From: Psoroptes ovis
Taxonomy: Eukaryota > Arthropoda > Arachnida > Sarcoptiformes > Psoroptidae
Assembly: GCA_002943765.1 (NCBI GenBank)
Contig: PQWQ01000013.1
Coordinates: 372,001-436,000, forward strand
Length of the DNA: 64,000 bases
Direction: 5' to 3'
Shown here piece by piece: positions 12,533 to 24,996 of this stretch (position 1 is its first letter; every line of letters starts with the position of its first letter). The translations under genes were made by a program, and so were the position numbers. The notes beneath the pieces are model-generated. The model saw nothing but the letters and a program-made list of their open reading frames with translations. It was not told the origin of the DNA and did no database searches.

Positions 12533-12971
12533 TCAGAAATTTGAAGGAGCTTTGGTTGGAAATTTTTCGTGTAATAATTCAACACATTTTGCAATATCTT
12601 GGGCTGTACATACAATTGTTTCAATACAAGTTACTGGATTAGGTAAACTAACACATTGCAACAATTTTTGGTAACAATTATCCATAAATTCTTTGCCAAC
12701 ACATTTCAAGAAAAATCTTGCTTTTTCACCAAATTTCTCAATAAATGGACGAAGAGGTTTTAATTTTTCTTCAGGAATATCAGCCAACAAATCATCTTGA
12801 TCAACTTCTGGTACGTTGTATGATTCAACAATCAAAATGATTGAAAATAGTGCCAATGCAACAAAGATTGCTAATTAATTTGTGTAATGAACGTGAGAAT
12901 AAAAAAATACATAACAATAAAATAATTCAATGATATTCATCGTAAGAAAACAAGATAAGCTTACATTTCAT
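12533..12971 (-). CDS. Small secreted six-cysteine protein
   Basis: Two exons: a 7-nt first exon (12965-12971, ATG AAA T, donor GTAAGC) and exon 2 (12533-12870). The junction completes a Ser codon and gives a 114-residue product. Residues 1-18 (MKSIFVALALFSIILIVE) are a clear signal peptide. The mature part is acidic at first, then helical, with six Cys at 59, 68, 75, 84, 90 and 98, enough for three disulfides. It ends KFPTKAPSNF. I do not recognise the family. It is compatible with small secreted proteins of mite gut or salivary tissue, but function is not inferable. A TATA box lies about 100 bp upstream of the ATG. Without the tiny first exon the frame has no ATG start, which supports the splice model. 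Confidence 0.75.
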
Positions 12972-13070
12972 TTTGAAATATTTTTTTTCTTAAATGAATT
13001 ATATCAGATGAATTTACCAAATCAAAAAGTTAGGCTGACGGTGATGATTTTTCTACGCTAAAATCGTCCT

Positions 13071-13080
13071 ATTTATATAT
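13071..13080 (-). promoter_or_regulatory. TATA box of the small secreted protein gene
   Basis: On the minus strand the sequence reads ATATATAAAT, followed by a G-containing stretch, about 100 bp before the start codon at 12971. The distance allows a short 5' untranslated leader. Confidence 0.55.
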
Positions 13081-13099
13081 GAATAATTTGGAATCTTAT

Positions 13100-15777
13100 T
13101 TTCTAAACAATTTGAGGTGTTTTTTACCGTTAATTAATCGAAAAAAAAACATAAGACACTCGATGATAATCCATTAGATACATGATCATTTGATCATAAT
13201 GTACTTGTCAATCAAATTTTTAGAGAAAATCTATTGTTTTGATATCAGGATCATGGGAAAAAAATTGTTGATGCTGCTTATCAATTGAACTTGAAAAATT
13301 AATCAAATATTAAATTAATCAATTGATATTATTGATTGATGTTTTCTTTGAAAAATATCCGAAATTTTAAATTATTTTCTACCTCAAAGTCACAATATTT
13401 TGAATTTTTCATTCCATGAACCCATATTTTTAAGTCAAAAATAGAAAAAGACAAACATAATTAACTTAATCATACAAAGATTATTAAACTTTGTGATGTA
13501 ATAAATTTGTTTGATAATAATTAAAATAGATTGCAATCAATTATTTAATTTTATTGCATTTATTTAATTACACAGAATCCAAAAAAATTTGTGATTCTTC
13601 CGTGATCCAACATTTTTTAGTGAATTATCACATTGAATGTGGCCCTAAGCAGAATTTATATCACTCACATCATCTGATTTCCCAAAACGATTCGATACAT
13701 TCATGAAAATACCATAATACAGGTAAAACATATCTCTATCTCATGATGATCCTGTGATTAAACTTTCAATTCAATTTTTTTTTATAATTCTCTTGATCAA
13801 GTTTTTTCTTTATTAATCCAATTCCATTTTGCTCTGATGATTTGAAAATGGTTGGCATTGTCACCTGTTCCGGAATTTTTCATCATTGAAATTGAATCCA
13901 TTTATGATTAATAATAAGTGCAGCAGCCATCAAATAAATTATCACAATTGAAACTGAGAAACAAATCAAACAAAAACAAAAATATATTTGAACAGATAAA
14001 TTAATTTGAAAACAAATTATCACAAGATAGCCTATTTATTCAAAGTCTCAAGTATCTATCATTGATAATTATGATGATTTATTATTTTTGGGAATTTTTC
14101 CATCAACATTTGGATTAGATATTATCAATATTTTAATATCAATGATAATCTATGTTGATCCTGGTTATTTTATACTTTTCTCTGTGGATTTAGATTTAAT
14201 TGAAAAGATAAATTTCAAAGAAATTTCAATAATCAATATGATTCCACGTTTATTATCATTCAATAATTGAATAGATTATCAAACTCTTATCCATAAATCC
14301 ATGATTATTTGGGTACGAATGATCAAAATTTGATTTGTTTATTATTATTATCAGTGATGGACCTGATAATGCCAAAAAATGATAATTTTTCAATTAATTT
14401 TGATTCATTTTTTTTTGTATCACAATGTTTATAACTTTACTAACTTATATAATTATTAAGATTTAAACAGAATCCTTAAATCAATTTCTTCATTTCACCA
14501 GGGAAAAAATTGAAATGATTACATTAATTTATTTAGTCACATTTTTTATCATATTTAAATTTCCATAATTTATTATCAAGGTAAAATGAATACATTCTTA
14601 TACAATGTTGGCCTGCCGGCTGACATTGTCAGGACCAAAATATGACCAACCAAACAAAGAAAAAAAATGACCATTCAATACAATTTTAAATTTATTATTT
14701 TGATAATAATAAATTTTGGTATTGGTAGCCGAAATGAAAACAATTTCAATTATTATAAAAATATAATTCATTTCATATTTAACATAATCAAAACGAATTT
14801 TCCAAAATATGATGACAAATGATGATGCATTTCTCTTTGAATATTTTCCATTTCTTTTTATTTATTTTAATTTATTTCCATTTATTTTTTACCAAAATCA
14901 AAATGAAAAAAAAATTCACATTTATGCGTGAAAAAATGTTGATTTGTTTGTGTTGTTGAATCACCACCACCAAAAAAATTAAAATTGAAATTTGAATGAA
15001 TGAAAATTGCATTTGATTCAATATTATTATTATTATTGTTTGGTGGTCACATAAGGAAAATTTCGGCGTTTTCTACATTTTCTTCAGATTTCTCATTTCT
15101 TTCGATACACTTCTTCACATCCATACATTTGTGTGGTTTTCAACCGACGATATTGTTGATGAAATCAATCAATTGACGTAAAATGATTTTGTGGTAAAGA
15201 ATGAATGAAATATTTGTATTCAAAAATTATAAATCTTTGACTAATGTGTCTGTGATTTTTCATTTCTTCTCCCCTCTATCTCTCTCTTTTTATAAATTAT
15301 AAAATAATAAATAATTTGTTCTTGGAATTCTTTGTTTTTCCACATCTTAAATCATCAAATATTACATATATTTTCGTCATACACACGCACACTTAAGCAA
15401 ACAAACAGATGGTTTCGGTGAAAGCGTGAAAAACAGTATCGCAAGAATACTTTGTAAGGATTTGTGAATCATTTTGTATTCAAAATTTTATTTAATTTTG
15501 TCTTCAAATAATAAAATTATCCTTCAAAATTTTATTTCATTGTGGCTGATTGTTATAATTCAATGATTTGATGATTGATTTTATTGTTTGTTTGCCGGTT
15601 AATTGCAAATGTAAATAAATAATTTTAATTTAATTTGTTATATGATTTTTCATCACATTGATTTCATATTCAAATTGAATCAAAAATCTTGATATTAACA
15701 TTCGCTTCACATTAGTCAAAAGCTACCGAAAAAGATTTTTTAAAATTTTCAATAACTTCAGTTTTCAATCAATCATT
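13100..15777. other. Intergenic region, no gene seen
   Basis: AT-rich sequence between two divergently transcribed genes. A GC-rich imperfect hairpin is near 14605-14632 (ACAATGT...ACATTGT). The open frame at 14088-14270 has no supporting feature. Confidence 0.55.
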
Positions 15778-18016
15778 ATGGCCATTTTGACTGATTCAAT
15801 TTCATTCGGTTATAATCGAAATGTTTTAGCTTTATCAAATGTTTCAATACATGTGCCATACGGTAATTATTTTTCGATATTCTTGTGTTTTGATGAATTT
15901 TTATCATTTTTAATGATTTTAATAAATCATTAAAATAGGTGAAATATATTCATTACTTGGTCCAAGTGGTTGTGGTAAAACAACATTATTGAACATAATA
16001 CTTGGCTATTATCGTCCAAATTCTGGCAGCGTACTAGTATTTGGACAACAGCCAGGACCATCTTTGAATCATCAAATTGGTTATATGCCACAAGAATTAG
16101 GCCTTAGTCCATTATTGCCAATCAATGAAACATTTCATTATTTTGCACGCGTCAATCATGTGAAAGATGAAAAATATATCAAAAGTCAAATTGAAAAATA
16201 TTTGAAAATTCTTGGACTTGATGATGCGAATCGGCGTGTATCAGATTTAAGTATGGGACAAAAACGTGTTTTGTCACTCGGCGTTATATTGATCAGTAAA
16301 CCACGTTTATTGTTGCTAGATGAACCAACTGTCGGCATTGATTCACTGATACGACAACAAATTTGGGATCATCTTCGGCATTTATGCACAAACGAGGGTA
16401 TTACGGTCGTATTAACAACACATTACATTGATGAAGCAAGAGAATCAAGCTTTGTTAGCTTTTTACGCGATGGTCATCTTTTAGCTGAAGAATCACCAAA
16501 ATATTTGTTGAAAAAACTTAATTGTCAAACGTTAGAAGAAGCATTCTCGTGTTTATGCATGATAGAAATGAAACAATGGAAAAATTTGAATATCGATACA
16601 GACAAATCACACTTCAGATTGATTCAACATCAAGATTATAATAAGAAAAATCAAGAAAACATATCAAAGTGTTCGAAACAATTAATAAATTTTGATCATC
16701 TTCAAGCATTGTTTTATCGTGATTATTTTTTCTTCAGGAATAATCTCTCAGTATTTTTATCATATTTAATTATACCATTATTGACTCTATGTTTAGTTGG
16801 CGTAGTATTCAATAATGGTATACGGAAAATACCGGTTGCAATTGCAAACGATGATAATTACATTGATTTCACATTCAATAATGATTCTAATGATTTACGA
16901 TCAGAACAACGTATATCAGACATATTTATCGATGATTTCAATACAACAATGGTCACTTTGAAGCTATATGACAATGAATACGATGCTGAACGTTCAATAG
17001 AATTAGGTGAAAATCAACTATTAATATCGTTTCGTTCAAATTTTTCTCAAGCATTTGTCGATAGATTTTATCGGCAAAATATTTATGATGAAAATTACAT
17101 TGATTTAAGTAATATACATTTATATTTTGATTACACAAATTTTCCAAACATGTTGGCACTTAATAATTCGATATTATTATCATTGCAAAGTACCATACAA
17201 AAATATTTCTCGATGCACGGGTTAAATGCTCAAGCGTTCACGATGCCAATTGAAAAACGTGAAGTTATCTATGGATCAAATCAAGAAACAATGCTCCATT
17301 ATTTGTTTCCACCATCATTTTTCTATACACAATTCGTAGTAAACATGGCAAAATCATCATTCGAAATAATACATTTAAGTGATTTCGGTTGCTTAAATCG
17401 TGATCTAATGCAAGGCGTTACAGCATTAGAATTAATTATACAATTCTTATTATCATCAACATTAGCAGCATTCACACAATTATCAATTATGACAATATTT
17501 GTGTTTGGTGTTTTGAAATTTTCGACTGCTGGAAGTTATTCGAGCGTATTTTTAGTATTGTTACCGATCACACTACAAGGAATGATTTCAGGTGTATTAT
17601 TAGCCGTTATTGTTACACATAAATTGGCTATTCTGGTGAATATAATCATTAATTATTTCATAATTGTATCAAATTTAATTAATAATTTTCCTCACTTCTC
17701 GTTTTCTTTTTTACTTCATTCAAAAAAAAAAATCATCAAATAGTTTATATCAGTCGGTCTATTGCTTGCATTAGGTTTGACATCAGGAATATTCTGGCCA
17801 ATCGAAACATGGCCAACATTATGGCAACAAATATCAACAAAATTTCATCCATGGACATTATCATTAAGATCATTGCAATCAATTATGATACGTGGCTGGA
17901 ATATTGATAATAATTTTGATGTATTTTTCGGAAATTTGGTTGGCATTTTACATTGTGTTATTTTCATTATATTAATTATAATTATATTTCAATATAAAAA
18001 TAAACGATTTAAATAA
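15778..18016 (+). CDS. ABC half transporter, ABCH-like
   Basis: Three exons: 15778-15862, 15939-17635 and 17744-18016, all with GT/AG borders and matching phase, giving 684 residues. The order is nucleotide-binding domain then membrane domain. Walker A is GPSGCGKTT (residues 36-44). The signature is LSMGQ (132-136) in place of the usual LSGGQ. Walker B ends LLLLDEP with Asp at 156, and the switch His is in TTHYIDEA (about 190). A membrane segment at about 297-318 is followed by a large loop and a C-terminal set of membrane helices containing GLTSGIFWPIETWP. This layout and the RDGHLLAEESP motif fit the arthropod-specific H subfamily (snu-like) rather than ABCG. Family members move lipids or cuticle components; the substrate here is unknown. 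The N-terminus is short (28 residues before Walker A), so an upstream exon is possible. A poly(A) signal follows the stop closely. Confidence 0.88.
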
Positions 18017-20128
18017 AAAATAGAAAAAATGGAAATTGAATTGAAATTACAAATAAAAATGAAATTCATTTTCATTTTCTATTTTTCAAATAAAAATAAT
18101 TCATAAAATAAACAAGGAAAACACCAATGTGTTATCGTTATCAATTTCTATATTTTTTGTTATTTTATTTATTCATTTTCATGTGTTCATTATTATCATC
18201 ACCATCTTTATCGTTTTTATCATTATTATTGTTATTACTATCATCGTTATTATTATTATTCTGCATCAATGAATCTGAGATATTTATTTCGTTATAAAAA
18301 TCATGGCCAAATGGGTCGCTGGTGGCGGTGGGTTTCAGATAAAAAAATCGATTTCAGTTTTTTATGTCTCATGAAAATAATGGATAATAACGTGATTTGG
18401 CCTTTTTTGGATATATCGTCATTATCATTAACAAATCGATAATGACGATAACATTGATTTATTTTATTTTTATAATGAAATTTTTTTTAATTTAAAAAAT
18501 TTGAAATATTTTTAAAAATTTTTAAATTTCCAAATTCAACGACAAAACAGATAATCACCATGGAAATCATCGTCATCATGAAATCAGTAGTGCATGGATA
18601 TGTCAGATTTTGCTGCCAAAGAGTTTTTCATGACCAATTGTTCGGCAATATTCTACCGTAATTCATCAGCGGATTCAGAAAACAAAATCAAAATCAATGA
18701 ATAAAATCAATCGATTGGGGAAATGTGGAATCACACGTGGAATCGCAAACTACATTCAATGTTTCCACAAATTCTGGTATTTATATTCATCATGTGCTAG
18801 CATCTTTTGATGCGCTACAAAGTTGACAAATGTAACATAAATGTTTCAAAATCGTCAATGAATTCTTGCATTCGTTATTCGTAATGGTGCAACTGCCATG
18901 ATTTAATAATGGAATGAATTCGAGAATTTCAATTGAAATTTTTATTTTTATTTTTTTGGAAAATAATGAATAATATAAAGTGAATTGAATTTTGAAATGC
19001 GGAAAAAACTGCAAAATTTTTCATTGAAATTAATTCTAACAATTTGTTTTTTGGAAGAAAAATATAAATTTGTCAACTTTGATAAAGATTATTTCACTTG
19101 AAAAAAAATGTAAGTATTTGTTATTCTTCTCAGTATTCTCAGTATCATTATTTATCATTTCTTTAGTTTAATTTATTATCTTTCGCTTGAAAATTAATGA
19201 AAAAAGAATGGCAAAGATTGACTTGTTTTTCATTAATTTTTTCTTATTTTGTTTAAATCATCTTTGAAAATGATAAATTTCATTTTTGAAACATCATTTT
19301 CAAAGAACATTTTCTGGTGAATTCCATGTTCGAGTCTAAGCTTGACTCATAATTTCTAAATTTTTCCAAGCAAAGACTGATGGAAACCATTTGATTATGA
19401 TTTTCATTGTTGTTATCATCATCATCATCACATATAAAATAGTGATGATGATGATGGCACATCTGAGCAAAAAAAAAAAAAAAACATCAGCATCAGCATC
19501 AGCAAAGACATAAGCAATTTTTCAATATTATTATTGATTGATTCAAAATGTTTTATCGATTTGTCTCTTTCTTTCTCTCCCTCTCTCTCTCGATTCGTTT
19601 GTTTCATTTCATATATTTTCATTTTATAAAGACATACATGTACAGACACACACACACAAACACGAATTGTAATGGCCAAAAAAAAGAATAAAAATCATCA
19701 AAAATAAACTTAAAAATGGTCGATTGGAAACTATCAAAAGAAATAAATGACCATTTTTTCTGCTGCTTTTTTGGTCATTTATTTCTCGGCTGAAGACCAA
19801 AAATTTTACGATATACAATGATGGAGAATGATTCTGAATTTAGGGCACAACAAATAGTGATTAATTAATTTATTGTTTATTGTATAATTTGAAACTGTCT
19901 AAACATACACCCATATATTCACATTATACATTTTGAACTTTACGAGTAAGCGCCAAGACCCATTAAGGAGTATGATATTTAATTTTTTATTCTTGTTGTT
20001 CTTTGATGTTGTTGTCGCTGTTATTTAATTTTCAATGATCAAACTAATTATTTTTTTCTCGATGTTTATTAAGAATAATACAAGAGCCATATACTTCGTA
20101 AAAAACTTTATTAAACATCTTCGATTAA
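18017..20128. other. Intergenic region, no gene seen
   Basis: AT-rich, with ATT/TCA microsatellite-like patches near 18190-18260 and 19416-19460, a CA run near 19645, and a TC run near 19570-19595. No coding segment is supported. Confidence 0.55.
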
Positions 20129-21526
20129 ATGATTAAACAACAACAACAGCAAAAACAATTACAACATAGATTCATCATTTATTTGATGATAAATGATAAA
20201 AATGGTCATAATCGTAATAAATATCCAATTGGTTTATTGCAAACAAATGATGTTATTATTGGCACCAACAATATTCATGATTATATCAATCATGCTAATA
20301 GAAAATTTAAATTACATTTACAAAAACTTTATTTAAATGATTGTTCTAATGCTGAAGAAATTTCAGTATTGAAACAATTAATCCATGAACCCAATAATAT
20401 CAATATTGTACATTTCGATATAATTAATCAAAATCAAAGTAATAATATGTTTGAATTAATGATCGATGATGATGATAATTTTCAACATCATTTTCATTGG
20501 TTGATTCAATCATCTTGTTTGTTAGTGATTAATCTGTTAATTAATTTATTCGATAAAAACAATAATGATAATATGAATTTGATTATTAAGAAAGAAATTT
20601 TCATACGAAATAATGCCCGTTTATGTTTTGACTGTTCATCAATCGATCAAAACAACAATAATCATGATGATTTTAATAAAAAAATCATCTGTAATTTGTA
20701 TGTGAAAAAAAATTCAATCAAACAAATAAATCCGATTGATGAAAATCGACTGAAACAAATTACATCAATATTTAATTATAATGATGTAGCAACTAATGAC
20801 AATTTAATATCAGTAGGCACTAAAATATTAATGGAAAAAAGTTTGAAATCAAATAAATCGATAGATTCATCAAAAGTACAGCGAAATTTTGAAAATAATA
20901 ATAATAATAATAGCATATTCAACAATGAATACATTAATGAACCAAATTATTTAATTTATTATGATGACAAAAATCAATTAAAACCAGTCGCAATGGTGTA
21001 TGGAAGAATACAAAAATCAAATTATATGCCGGCAAATGATTTTGTTCCAGCCAAAATACTTGAATTAAAGAATAATATTAGACTAGAATTACATAATAAT
21101 TTTATGAATGAAAAATTACGTAAAGATTGGAATTATCTTTTAAAACACACATCATTGATCAGATTACAATTCACATTTAATGTTTATGTTTATAGTTTAC
21201 AATCGGATAAATGTTATTTCACAAACACAAATAATCATAGCAATGCAATGATGATGATGATGAAGCAAAAATTTTCAATAATCATTTCAGGTTATGTTGC
21301 AATTATGGCAAATACTATCGATAAATCCAATATTATTGATCAACATAATGCAATGAAAATAATATCCGGCAATTCAATGCCAAATCCAATCGATATTATA
21401 ATCGATGAAGATTGTTTACTATTCATTGGTGATCATTTTGCATTATTAATGGCGAAAGAATTACGAAATACTAATACTAATAATAACAATAAAGAAAATG
21501 TATTAAAAATGCATAGAATAAATTAA
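20129..21526 (+). CDS. Unrecognised Asn-rich protein, 465 residues
   Basis: A single open frame from ATG at 20129 to TAA at 21526 with the codon use of the neighbouring genes and no intron. It starts with a Gln-rich run (MIKQQQQQKQLQ) and carries many Asn/Asp runs in loops. Between these are ordered-looking blocks: a hydrophobic LLVINLLINLF near residue 140, a Cys-containing RLCFDCSS block near 170, a strand-rich LIRLQFTFNVYVY block near 350, and a hydrophobic IIIDEDCLLFIGDHFALLMA near 430. No signal peptide is obvious. I considered ODR-4-like and UFSP2-like proteins but could not support either. It is likely a fast-evolving cellular protein with low-complexity insertions. Confidence 0.7.
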   Translation: MIKQQQQQKQLQHRFIIYLMINDKNGHNRNKYPIGLLQTNDVIIGTNNIHDYINHANRKFKLHLQKLYLNDCSNAEEISVLKQLIHEPNNINIVHFDIINQNQSNNMFELMIDDDDNFQHHFHWLIQSSCLLVINLLINLFDKNNNDNMNLIIKKEIFIRNNARLCFDCSSIDQNNNNHDDFNKKIICNLYVKKNSIKQINPIDENRLKQITSIFNYNDVATNDNLISVGTKILMEKSLKSNKSIDSSKVQRNFENNNNNNSIFNNEYINEPNYLIYYDDKNQLKPVAMVYGRIQKSNYMPANDFVPAKILELKNNIRLELHNNFMNEKLRKDWNYLLKHTSLIRLQFTFNVYVYSLQSDKCYFTNTNNHSNAMMMMMKQKFSIIISGYVAIMANTIDKSNIIDQHNAMKIISGNSMPNPIDIIIDEDCLLFIGDHFALLMAKELRNTNTNNNNKENVLKMHRIN

Positions 21527-22648
21527 AATAAAATAAAATTTTTAATTAAATTCAATTTCGAATGAAATTGTATGATTAAAACATGAGAGAGAAATGAATT
21601 GATTGCTACCGAATTTCTATCGGAAAAAATACTGAAAAAAATGAAAATCAGCAAATCAATTACAACAAAAAATCCTAGATTTGCGGCCTTATATTAATAC
21701 ATTTTAATGGTGGAAAATTGTCATGAAATTTCCGAAACAAAATCTGCAAACCTCAGCACAACTTAGACATATTAATAGCTTAAACTCTACAGTTTTTTAG
21801 AATTAACCGGGTAGAAAAAAAAAATATTTCAAATTCGTGTATCACATAAATGACAATCATTGACCGACAAACCAGCAAACAAATAACCGATGAATCGACA
21901 ATGGCGATCGTGTCTATATACAAATGAAGAGTTAAAGAAAAATATGAAAAATTATCGTCGAGTTTGTCGTTGATATTCATTTTGTTTTGTTTCAAAAATT
22001 TATTTTTTTACAAAAAAATAAATAAATTTATCAAACAAAAATAAAGATTAATTATTATAACCATTACTGTTTATTATTATTATTATTATTATTTATATGA
22101 TAATTAACGAAAAAATTTTAAATTGTAAATTTAAAAAATCCCAATGGTGAATTGTATATTAATGTCTGTGGAATAGACAATAAACAATAAAAAAAAGGTT
22201 CAATTCATTGATAAATACCCTTAAGAGATGAATTTATGTTCAATAAAACCAAAAAGAAAATTCATTTATTTTGGATCGCTGATACATGATGACATAGAAT
22301 AAATGAATGAATTAATCATTAAATCATTTGCGTTCATTTTTCTTTTTTTATATTCAATAAATCTTATTTTCAACATACAATCGCCATCATTGATAATAAT
22401 GACGATAATGTTAATGATGACCATAGCTATGACGGATAACAATATTAATAATAAAAATGAAAAAATGAATTTCCATCCATGAAATTCGATATTAGATTGG
22501 TCATTATTTGTACAGCCTTAATGATTATGATGATCATGATGATGATAATGATTGGTGAATAAAAATCTTAGATATCAATAAAAAAATACATTCATATGAA
22601 TAAATATCATCAAATCGATATTATCCGAAATTAAATCATTCATTTGAT
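21527..22648. other. Intergenic region between convergent genes
   Basis: The 3' flanks of two converging genes. Contains an ATT run near 22070-22095. No gene is supported. Confidence 0.55.
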
Positions 22649-24968
22649 TCATTTATCTTGGTTTTTGTTTTCTATAATTTTCGGTTTTTTATTCGTCTCA
22701 GTCTCATCGCCTTCATCATTATAATCATTACCATCATCATCATCATCATCAGCATCGTCATTACCATTATTATCATTTGTCATAAATTTATACCATGGTT
22801 TATTTTCCAAACTAATTGAACTTAATTTTGTTATTTCACGTAAACAAATTGTAGCATATGATGATGTTGGTAATTGTATTAATATTTTCAAAGCCTGTTT
22901 CATTTGTTTATTATCATTATTTTTATCTACATCATTAATATTATTGTCGCTAGATTTTTTAGATAAATTATCATTATTTTTCTTATTAATTAAATCTAAA
23001 TCATTTTCTATTAATGGCTCATCATCTTTATGGTATTCTAACCAATTCCATTCAAATATTAATGGTTTAACCAATAATTTACGATAACTACCATTCACAC
23101 ACCATTGCTGTCCTAAATTTGTAAATTGTTCAATTGTCACTGAATCTTCATCTAATAAATTGTCGATGAAATTCTTGGTTTCATTAGTTGGAAATTTATT
23201 CATTGAGCCAATAATTGGTATCACTACATCATATATCGTAAATTTCCCAATATCATCATTTGTAACTAATTTAACATGATCATTGGGTATGTTAGTTTTA
23301 ATTTTATCATTATTAGTAAATCTATTTTTCGATTCATCACTATTATCTTCATCATTCTCATCATCTTCATTAGCATTATCATTATTGATGGTTTCAAAGT
23401 CAGAATTTGGTCCAATATAAACCAAATCACCTTCAACAACTTTCAAACCATATTTTTTGATGCGGAAAGATGCTATACGATTCCATAAATAGCTTTGATA
23501 TGCATGTAAATATAATAAACGACTATTACGATTCAAACCGATACACAAACCGCCATGATAATCATTTTCATCAACTTTTGATAAACCACGTAATAATGAA
23601 CCTTCTATTGTATATTTGTAATTCAATCTACGATATGCTTCATTTGCATTCCTTGTATTTTTCCATAAACGTATTGCTTCATTGAATGAAATTTCATTTC
23701 GGTTATTTTTATTTTTTCTTCGTCTAACTGGTATTATATCATTAGGTCTTTCGACAAGAATTTCTTCAACTAATTTTTTGAATTCTTTTCGTAAAATTAA
23801 AATTCCAAGCTTATGTGAATCAATTCGATGTGAACCAAAACGCTGCATTCCATAATAATTGATGAAACCATTCATTTTTACATTTAATAATCCTTGTTCA
23901 CATATATTTCGTTCTGCCAATGACATCAGTTCATTGATCTCCGATTTTGATTTCAGTGACGATGCTGGCGCTTTCTGTTGATCATTATTATCACCATCAT
24001 TTTCAAAATTTTCATAAATCAAATGCAAACCTCGTAGAATTATTTCAAATTGATTACCATTCAAATCCCCCAATCTTAATGGTTGTTGCTCATAGTGAAA
24101 ATGACCAACATTTATTCTGATACGATTATTGCTATGTTTATTGAATTCTTGACATGCTTGCCATATTTTAGAGGGATTGATGCGAAAAGCACAAAATTTT
24201 TGCGTTGATATTGCACGTTTATCTTTGTTGCCAGCATAGGTGAATTTTTTCGTTGCAACACCTAATCGTTTTGATAATTCATTTACAACTTGTATTGTTT
24301 CCATGTTTTCTTTATAAAGCACAAAATGTACAAAACTTGAATAATTTGATGGCCATGTCTGTTTTCTTTTATGATACGAATCATTTCTATCATTACGATT
24401 GCGATGATTTTTTTGTTTAGAAAATATTGTGATATATTTTTTTCCATCAATCATTTGGGTATTAGTATCAAGAGATGGATAATTTTGTTTTATGTACAAA
24501 TGTATTTGATATCTTTCTTGTTTACTAACATCATCATCGATCAATATTGATGGATTCTCAGATTTAAAATCATTTTGTATATATTCATTAATTTGTTTCG
24601 CAAAATTTTCCGCATCAATTTTCAAGGAATTCAATGCGATTGTTCCCGGTGCTTTAATTCGCTGACGCTCTTCATCGACAATAATAGTTTCAATATCTTC
24701 AGGTTTATCAACATTTTCCAGCCGTATAACATTTCCTTGTCTATCAATTTCATGTACAACAAAATCTTCAAACCTAGACAAGGTGATTAAAATTATAAAA
24801 TATTTCGCATTTAAATGAGTGTGACACGAACCTATGTTTTAATTTACCATAAAATGGCTTGTGATTTCCCAGAAATTCTGTAATACCGACATTATGTTCA
24901 GTCAGATAACCTCGTTTGATTAATTTATAAAAATTTGAATCCATTCTGAAGAATTTTTCGGATAACAT
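22649..24968 (-). CDS. PUS7: Pseudouridine synthase PUS7 (TruD family)
   Basis: Two exons, 24832-24968 and 22649-24773, join in an AGG codon to give 753 residues. PUS7 isomerises uridine to pseudouridine in tRNAs and mRNAs, in nucleus and cytoplasm. Exon 1 encodes GYLTEHNVGITEFL, the conserved eukaryotic N-terminal motif, and exon 2 begins FEDFVVHEID. The catalytic TruD motif YAGNKDKRA is at about residue 225, with the nucleophilic Asp in NKD. DLNGNQFEIILRG (about 295) and YYGMQRFG follow as expected. The TRUD domain is interrupted by acidic Asn/Asp insertions, and the C-terminus is a low-complexity Asp-rich tail. Two Met codons, 1 and 9, could serve as start; both lie before the conserved block. 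The protein is somewhat longer than vertebrate PUS7, as expected from the insertions. Confidence 0.95.
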
Positions 24969-24996
24969 CTCAAAGCAAAAAATGAAAAACGTGATA

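Noticed and set aside
14605..14632. GC-rich imperfect hairpin ACAATGT...ACATTGT
   Set aside because: Only a 7-bp stem with no flanking duplication or repeats; could be a MITE scrap but cannot be supported.
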